Source of the DNA: Ceratodon purpureus
Lineage: Eukaryota > Streptophyta > Bryopsida > Pseudoditrichales > Ditrichaceae
Assembly: GCA_014871385.1 (NCBI GenBank)
Contig: CM026426.1
Span: 64,027,877 to 64,091,876, forward strand
Direction: 5' to 3'
Length of the DNA: 64,000 nucleotides
Position numbers and translations under genes: made by a program. Shown one piece after another: positions 59,534-64,000 of the stretch (within the stretch, counting starts at the first letter, position 1; every line of letters begins with the position of its first letter). The notes below the pieces were generated by a model that was not told where the DNA came from, did not search any database, and worked only from the letters and a program-made list of their open reading frames with translations.

Positions 59534-61009
59534 TCAGTAACCCACGCGGTAGTGCTCGATGGGAGTGGGCCAGTTGTGTGTATCTCTGAAACGGTTAATA
59601 AGATGTCCGAGTCCACCAATCGTTCCTCTGTTGTTTTGGCAAACTCTCTCAAGGTAACCTTTGAAAACCATTGCGAGTTCTCCGATATTCTGGAAATGGC
59701 ATGTTTGTACTGGCTCCGCTTCGTGGTATGCCGTGCACATGTTGCCCTTGTTGATCTTCGCTGCAATATTCGCAGCTGCGAAATCCTCCGATGCAACCGT
59801 CAAATATGGAAATATTTGAATATCTTGGTTTTCCTTGTGTACGTATACCACGCGAGGATCCACCCAGTATCGCCTCCTCATAGTCTCCTCCTTCTGATGG
59901 ACACTCTCAAAAACCCAAGGCGACCTTCTGTTCTCTAGTGTCTTCGTCATCAAGCCCCAATCACAAACCCCGATGTAGATCTTGGACTCATCTTCCGGAA
60001 AGTGAAGTAGGATGTTGTCCGGTGACAAGTCATTGTGGAGGTAATCGTATTTGTGCACAGCATCTATGATGTTACACAATGCCCAAGCAAGCTCTGTACG
60101 CTTACTTCGGAAAAGTTGGAGACGCTTCCCTAGAATCGGACTGTCCTCTGCATTCTCTCTGAAGATGTAGTCGATGGGGAGGTCGCCCGGGGCCTCGTTG
60201 TCTCTCTGTAGCATGGCTCGCAGGGTCCCACCGTTCCACCAGAACATGAATCCCACATGTTCCAACTGATGAATGGCCATGAAGCGGATGACACCAGGAT
60301 GGGGAATCCTTATCGCAAGAGATTCATTGTTGTGGTCCACACGTGCCAAATCCGGCCTCATAGACCAATTGAGCGGCCGTTTCTCAGCAAACTCCCAGTA
60401 CGGTGGGATTTCCGGGTTTCCTTCGATACGAACCCTACGTATGGTAGCATAACCACCTCTCTGGACTTCCTTGTCCAAGTAATAGAAAATTGCAAAGTCT
60501 GCCAAGATAGTCAAATGCCGTTTACGTAAGTCAGCCGCCGTCTCCATCCCAATCGGAGAATTCCACCACGTAATAGACGCCCGTCGATGCTTTCTTGAGC
60601 TTAGGGGCGCCATTAGTCTCGTGAAGCAATCTGCCTTTGCAATAGTATCCTTGAAGGCCTGGACTCCCCCCCTTTGCGCCTTTGCATACTTAGTAATAAC
60701 CTCTTTAGCATTCCATAACGCATCGTGTGCACGTTGTGACACAAAATGATCGTAACCGGGCTTCTGTGTATCCGAATGCCAGCACGGATCCATCAAACGA
60801 TCCCTAATCTTTGTCTCCATCTCTGACTTGAATTTCCTGGGCCCATCTTCCCCATACCGAACGTAACGACTATTCAATGAAACAAGGGTATTCTCCTGGT
60901 AAAATTCCACGATGAATGCCACAATATAATCCCTGCAACATAAGCTCGGCATGTCATCGAATTTGTTCGCCCATTCCCCCACATTCTTCTGCTTCTTGTT
61001 CTTCGGCAT
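59534..61009 (-). CDS. Protein-kinase-like protein, transposon cargo, intact
   Basis: 491 unbroken codons from ATG 61009 (MPKNKKQKNVGEWANK). Residues 1-180 are an unassigned N-terminal region. A kinase fold then follows: a loose Gly-rich loop (GGYATIRRVRI, about 183-193), a possible FAEKR lysine, HPGVIRFMAIHQLEH (about 240-255), and helices before the catalytic loop YLHNDLSPDNILL (about 322-334, HRD read as HND with the catalytic Asp and the distal Asn kept). The metal-binding segment is IYIGVCDWGLMTK (about 342-354, DFG read as DWG). The order and spacing fit a divergent eukaryotic-type Ser/Thr kinase. The altered loop may lower activity, but Asp, Asn and the second Asp are present. It is the rightmost gene of the hAT, with its own promoter and GC block. 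Confidence 0.8.
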   Translation of the reverse strand: MPKNKKQKNVGEWANKFDDMPSLCCRDYIVAFIVEFYQENTLVSLNSRYVRYGEDGPRKFKSEMETKIRDRLMDPCWHSDTQKPGYDHFVSQRAHDALWNAKEVITKYAKAQRGGVQAFKDTIAKADCFTRLMAPLSSRKHRRASITWWNSPIGMETAADLRKRHLTILADFAIFYYLDKEVQRGGYATIRRVRIEGNPEIPPYWEFAEKRPLNWSMRPDLARVDHNNESLAIRIPHPGVIRFMAIHQLEHVGFMFWWNGGTLRAMLQRDNEAPGDLPIDYIFRENAEDSPILGKRLQLFRSKRTELAWALCNIIDAVHKYDYLHNDLSPDNILLHFPEDESKIYIGVCDWGLMTKTLENRRSPWVFESVHQKEETMRRRYWVDPRVVYVHKENQDIQIFPYLTVASEDFAAANIAAKINKGNMCTAYHEAEPVQTCHFQNIGELAMVFKGYLERVCQNNRGTIGGLGHLINRFRDTHNWPTPIEHYRVGY

Positions 61010-61144
61010 CGTGGTAAGCCTTCAAGGCTTCAAGAAATCGTAACCGCAACTCCAAAGAAACCCTCAATTCCCACTATGATTAATAAGAGCAATACAAATC
61101 CAAAGGGTTTTGAAAAAAACCGTTTAAAAATTCGAAAAGTCCAA

Positions 61145-61169
61145 CCCCCCCCCCCCCCCCCCCCCCCCC
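61145..61169. repeat. 25-base C run upstream of the kinase gene
   Basis: Poly-G on the coding strand, 136 bases before ATG 61009. Same placement as the tract before the RING gene. Confidence 0.95.
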
Positions 61170-61284
61170 AAATGAAGGACCCCTTTCCTCCCGGTGAGAA
61201 CGACCAACGGAGAAGGATCGAATCCCCCACCAGTAGCAATCAGCCTCACTCGAAAAGGGAGAAAAAAGGTAAAAAATGAAGAGG

Positions 61285-61311
61285 CGGCTTCCCCTTATAT
61301 AGGGGAAGCCG
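61285..61311 (-). promoter_or_regulatory. TATA box in a perfect inverted repeat (kinase gene promoter)
   Basis: CGGCTTCCCCT and AGGGGAAGCCG pair perfectly (11 bp) around TATAT. On the minus strand it reads TATATAAGG, a good TATA box, 276 bases before ATG 61009. Confidence 0.72.
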
Positions 61312-61990
61312 ACCTCGCGGCCGTCCCCGCGGCCGTCCGATCTACGCCCCCGCGGCCGTCCGATCGGGCGCGACTCCGCTCGAAGGCGCCGGCCGTCCGA
61401 CCGAAGCGGCCGTCTCCGCGGTCGGCCGCGTCTCCACGCGGTCGGCCACGCGGACAGCCGTCTCTCCCCGCGGTCGCCCACGCGGACGGCCGCGGGATCG
61501 GACGGCCCTCCGCGGCCGCCATGGTCGGCCTGGGAGGCCGTCCGACCCAGTGGCCGTCCCCGGAGACGGCCGCCCGATCGGACGGCCCACCCAGGCCGAC
61601 CATGGCTGCCGCGGGCCGTTTGATCCCGCGGCCGTCGCCGTTGCCGACCGCAGGGACGGCCGCGGGATCCGATGGCCCAGGAGGGCCGCCCACATCCGAC
61701 GGCCCGCGATGTGCCTGCATGGCCGCATCTTGTCCGTCGGATCGACGTGCGGCTTTCCCCAACAACCCCGCGGCCGTCTCCGCGGCCGTCTCCGCGGCCG
61801 TCTCCGCGGCCGTCTCCGTGGCCGTCCCCGCGAACGGACGGCCGAGATGGGGCGTGGTGGCGGGATCGGCCGATCGGACGGCTGGGGAATGTTTTTACCC
61901 CTCCAGGGTCGCAAAATTATTACCGCGACGTCATTCTCGAGCGTCGGGGACGCCACGTCCGGGACGGGGGACATCCGGGTCGGACGTCTT
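61312..61990. repeat. GC block 4: GGCCGTC island next to the right end
   Basis: About 680 bases of GGCCGTC/GACGGCC words in both orientations, then GACGTC-rich subterminal text. Includes a 12-bp tandem GCGGCCGTCTCC, four exact copies plus one variant, at 61770-61829. Confidence 0.92.
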
Positions 61991-62031
61991 GACGTCCGGA
62001 GCCGGGTCGGACGTCTTTTTGAACAACCCTG

Positions 62032-62039
62032 CCTAATTT
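62032..62039. repeat. Target-site duplication, right copy
   Basis: CCTAATTT directly after the right terminus of the giant hAT. Identical to 45535-45542. Confidence 0.97.
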
Positions 62040-62194
62040 GTACCTTAGAAAACAAATGTAAGAAATTTTTACCAGTGATAACCTTGAATTCCACGGAATT
62101 ATACTCCTTTACTAAAAAAAGTAACAAAATCATGCCTTTTTTTCGTATTTTTCCACGGTTGTAGGGTTTATTTTACTTTTGAAAATTTCGGTAA

Positions 62195-64000
62195 ATGTCG
62201 AATCTGTGCTTTCCATTCTCTGCTCTCTGCTCTCCGCTCTCATACGAACTTTTCCCTCCACTGATGGAGAGAAATGTGCTGCAGAGGGACGAGACCACTG
62301 CTATGGCAAGCCCAACAAATGTCGAGAAATCAGTGGATCATAGGGACACGGTCGGAGTGCAGCGAAATGTTGCACGTGAGCTCAACTCTCTAAAGTCTTT
62401 AATGTATCACATCCATGACTAGCGTGATGGCATGCAGAAGCAGATGGCAAATGTCTCCAATGACATGACTAACGTGAAGAGGAAATTAGACCTCCTCTTA
62501 AAGCTTCATTTGAACGGTATAGGAAAGGGTGTCCCAAGAGCGAGCATAGGAGAGCTGCCAGATAGGTCGGCAAATTTGGGAGGGAATTTCAAGCATGTCG
62601 CATCTCCCGCTACCACCAACAACTCCGGAGAACGCCGGGACGCCCAGAAAACATGCTCTGCATCTGGGGTTTCCGAAGAAGGTCGCGGCTCTGAAAACGA
62701 CATGAGAAGAAGAGGTATGGATTCCTTCACAACAAGTCTTTCAAAGCAAATGCTGCTACCATATTTCGCTAACACCTTTCTCTATGTACCTACACTCTCT
62801 TTTTGTTGGGTCGTTGAGAACCTCATGGGAAATCTGCGAATAGTTAACGGTTATCCATACTAAGCAGACATGACCCTAGTAGGGGGTTCATCTTCTCCGC
62901 CATTCTCGGATTCCGTTAACTTCACCAGCAAGGGCACCTCTGACGACGTAGGACAACCCATTCAGGTGAACGTTCCATCGCAAAGGAACAATGGCCCCGC
63001 ATGTTTGCCATTGAACTCCCAGACCGAAGGAGTAATGGGCATAGCTACGCCAACAGTTGCGCAAGCCGCATTCGGAGCATTCGCGGATCTCCTATTTATA
63101 AAACCGAAATCGGATTCCACGCCAACAGGTGCAATCCTCTAACCACTACTTTGTCATCGTGAACCTTTCCCATCTGATCTACTTGTTATGAACCACCCTC
63201 CCTTGGTGTTCCTCTATTTACTTGATGGAGACTTCCGACTTTTGCTTTGCTCTACAGCCAAAGACAGCGTGCATTTCCTTCCCGACAAAGGGAAGAAACG
63301 TGGCGCCGGGACAAAAAAGGCAGTACCCTCAGATTCCAGCAAAGGCACACTAGTAACCCTCCTACAGTCTACCGGGAATGATAGCACGCAGGCGCCGAAA
63401 AAATGACGCGTAACGAAAAAACCTTCGAAGTATATTGACCATGTGCCCCTGAGCGATCTGAAGCCCCGATCAGACAAGGTGATATATTACACTAAAACCC
63501 GACCCAGTAGAGATGTACTTGTATGCAAGGAGTCAATGGCATGTCCGGTCATATTGCAATCTCTCAAGCACTGAACGTGGGTAACTATTTTCCACATGGA
63601 CCACTGTCACCTCGAAACTACGTTTGGATCGTGCATCCGGACCACCCAAATGAAGCAGTCGCCCTTGGACGCATCGGTCTTCACTGGCGATCCCAGAAAA
63701 AGAAACTCATCTCCAAGGGAGAAGGCATTGAATGGGAGCTTGGGATGCAGCACATCTACCCGTAGTATGCTTCCACGAAGGTCTTGTACCTAGATCAATA
63801 GCGGGATGGGATCAAAAAATTGTCCGATCCCATCTACGGGGCGTTTGCCAAAGATTCCACCATCGTCTAGCGCTCTACCCACCTCCGTTACGTTGAAGTA
63901 AGTAAAGTGAAGTAGGTGTAATTTTCGTTTTCTCCTTTCGAACAGTTACTACTACAATGCAATGCAGGGGCTTCACTGCCTTATGCATAGAGAGAGGACG
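62195..64000 (+). CDS. Unknown multi-exon gene, cut by window edge
   Basis: ATG 62195 or 62264. The first exon has a heptad-rich segment (VARELNSLKSLMYHIHD, then MQKQMANVSNDMTNVKRKLDLLLKL) with one TAG between them. A donor at 62715 and acceptor at 62867 lead to a Ser/Pro-rich exon (62868-63126). A second intron (about 63129-63256) leads to KDSVHFLPDKGKKRGAGTKK and, past an in-frame TGA at 63404, YIDHVPLSDLKPRSDKVIYYTKTRP. After a frame change or intron near 63520 comes NYFPHGPLSPRNYVWIVHPDHP and GMQHIYP, with several TAG codons where CAG is likely. No family recognised. Before the hAT inserted it lay head-to-head with the F-box-like gene at 45124, about 570 bases apart, so both may belong to one element. 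Confidence 0.5.

Larger units (their letters stand above)
45543..62031. mobile_element. Giant cargo-carrying hAT transposon, 16,489 bp
   Basis: The left end reads CAGGGTTGTCACAGTC. The right end, on the other strand, reads CAGGGTTGTTCAAAAAG, giving nine perfect terminal bases. An 8-bp duplication CCTAATTT flanks it exactly, the length hAT transposases produce. Subterminal regions are rich in GGACGTC words at both ends. Inside lie a hAT transposase, a basic small frame, a RING-H2 gene with an overlapping N-terminal module, a disordered paralogue of that module and a protein-kinase-like gene. Four GC-rich blocks lie on the 5' side of the four transcription units. The perfect duplication indicates a fairly recent insertion. 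The two in-frame TGAs in the transposase suggest this copy now depends on another source, unless they are spliced out or read through. Confidence 0.93.

Overview
The window looks like nuclear DNA of a streptophyte (green plant lineage). The evidence is short GT-AG introns, a CACTA transposase followed by DUF4218 and DUF4216 modules, a PIF/Harbinger pair with a plant-type Myb/SANT partner, and hAT proteins of the DUF659 class. A charophyte such as Chara, or another non-seed plant, is my guess from protein style only (low confidence). I see no rRNA, tRNA, CRISPR array or ordinary housekeeping gene. Nearly all recognisable coding sequence belongs to DNA transposons or their cargo.

Layout. 1-2 kb: minus-strand Mutator-like (MULE) transposase cut by the window edge. 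3.8-19 kb: a cluster of accessory genes, with two acidic/coiled-coil/RING-like paralogues, a basic coiled-coil protein, an H3K9-type SET methyltransferase gene, an F-box-like gene and small minus-strand genes. They sit in AT-rich spacers dense in GTAC words. 20.9-24.1 kb: minus-strand DDE transposase of a type I cannot name. 26.8-30.1 kb: decayed CACTA element. 32.9-35.4 kb: decayed PIF/Harbinger pair. 36.35-39.3 kb: 127-bp minisatellite interrupted by a 2.2-kb non-autonomous hAT, which itself holds a 190-bp MITE between TA arrays. 39.5-45.1 kb: a reading frame with RNA polymerase II CTD-like heptads, a long interrupted gene that looks like a ParB-like domain plus an N6/N4 amino-methyltransferase, and a second F-box-like gene.

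The centrepiece is a giant hAT transposon at 45,543-62,031 (16,489 bp). It has CAGGGTTGT terminal inverted repeats and a perfect 8-bp target duplication (CCTAATTT). Besides its own transposase it carries a protein-kinase-like gene, a large RING-H2 gene with an N-terminal module that overlaps it in the -1 frame, and a second gene sharing that N-terminal module but ending in a disordered tail. Each of the four transcription units has a GC-rich block of GGCCGTC words on its 5' side. In three of the four, the TATA-like sequence lies at the centre or in the loop of a perfect inverted repeat.

Together the window shows large plant DNA transposons loaded with chromatin, DNA-modifying, ubiquitin-type and signalling genes. 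A role in escaping silencing or controlling transposase dosage is a reasonable inference, not something the sequence proves. Many cargo genes carry in-frame stops, often TGA where CGA is likely, which suggests decay under cytosine methylation.
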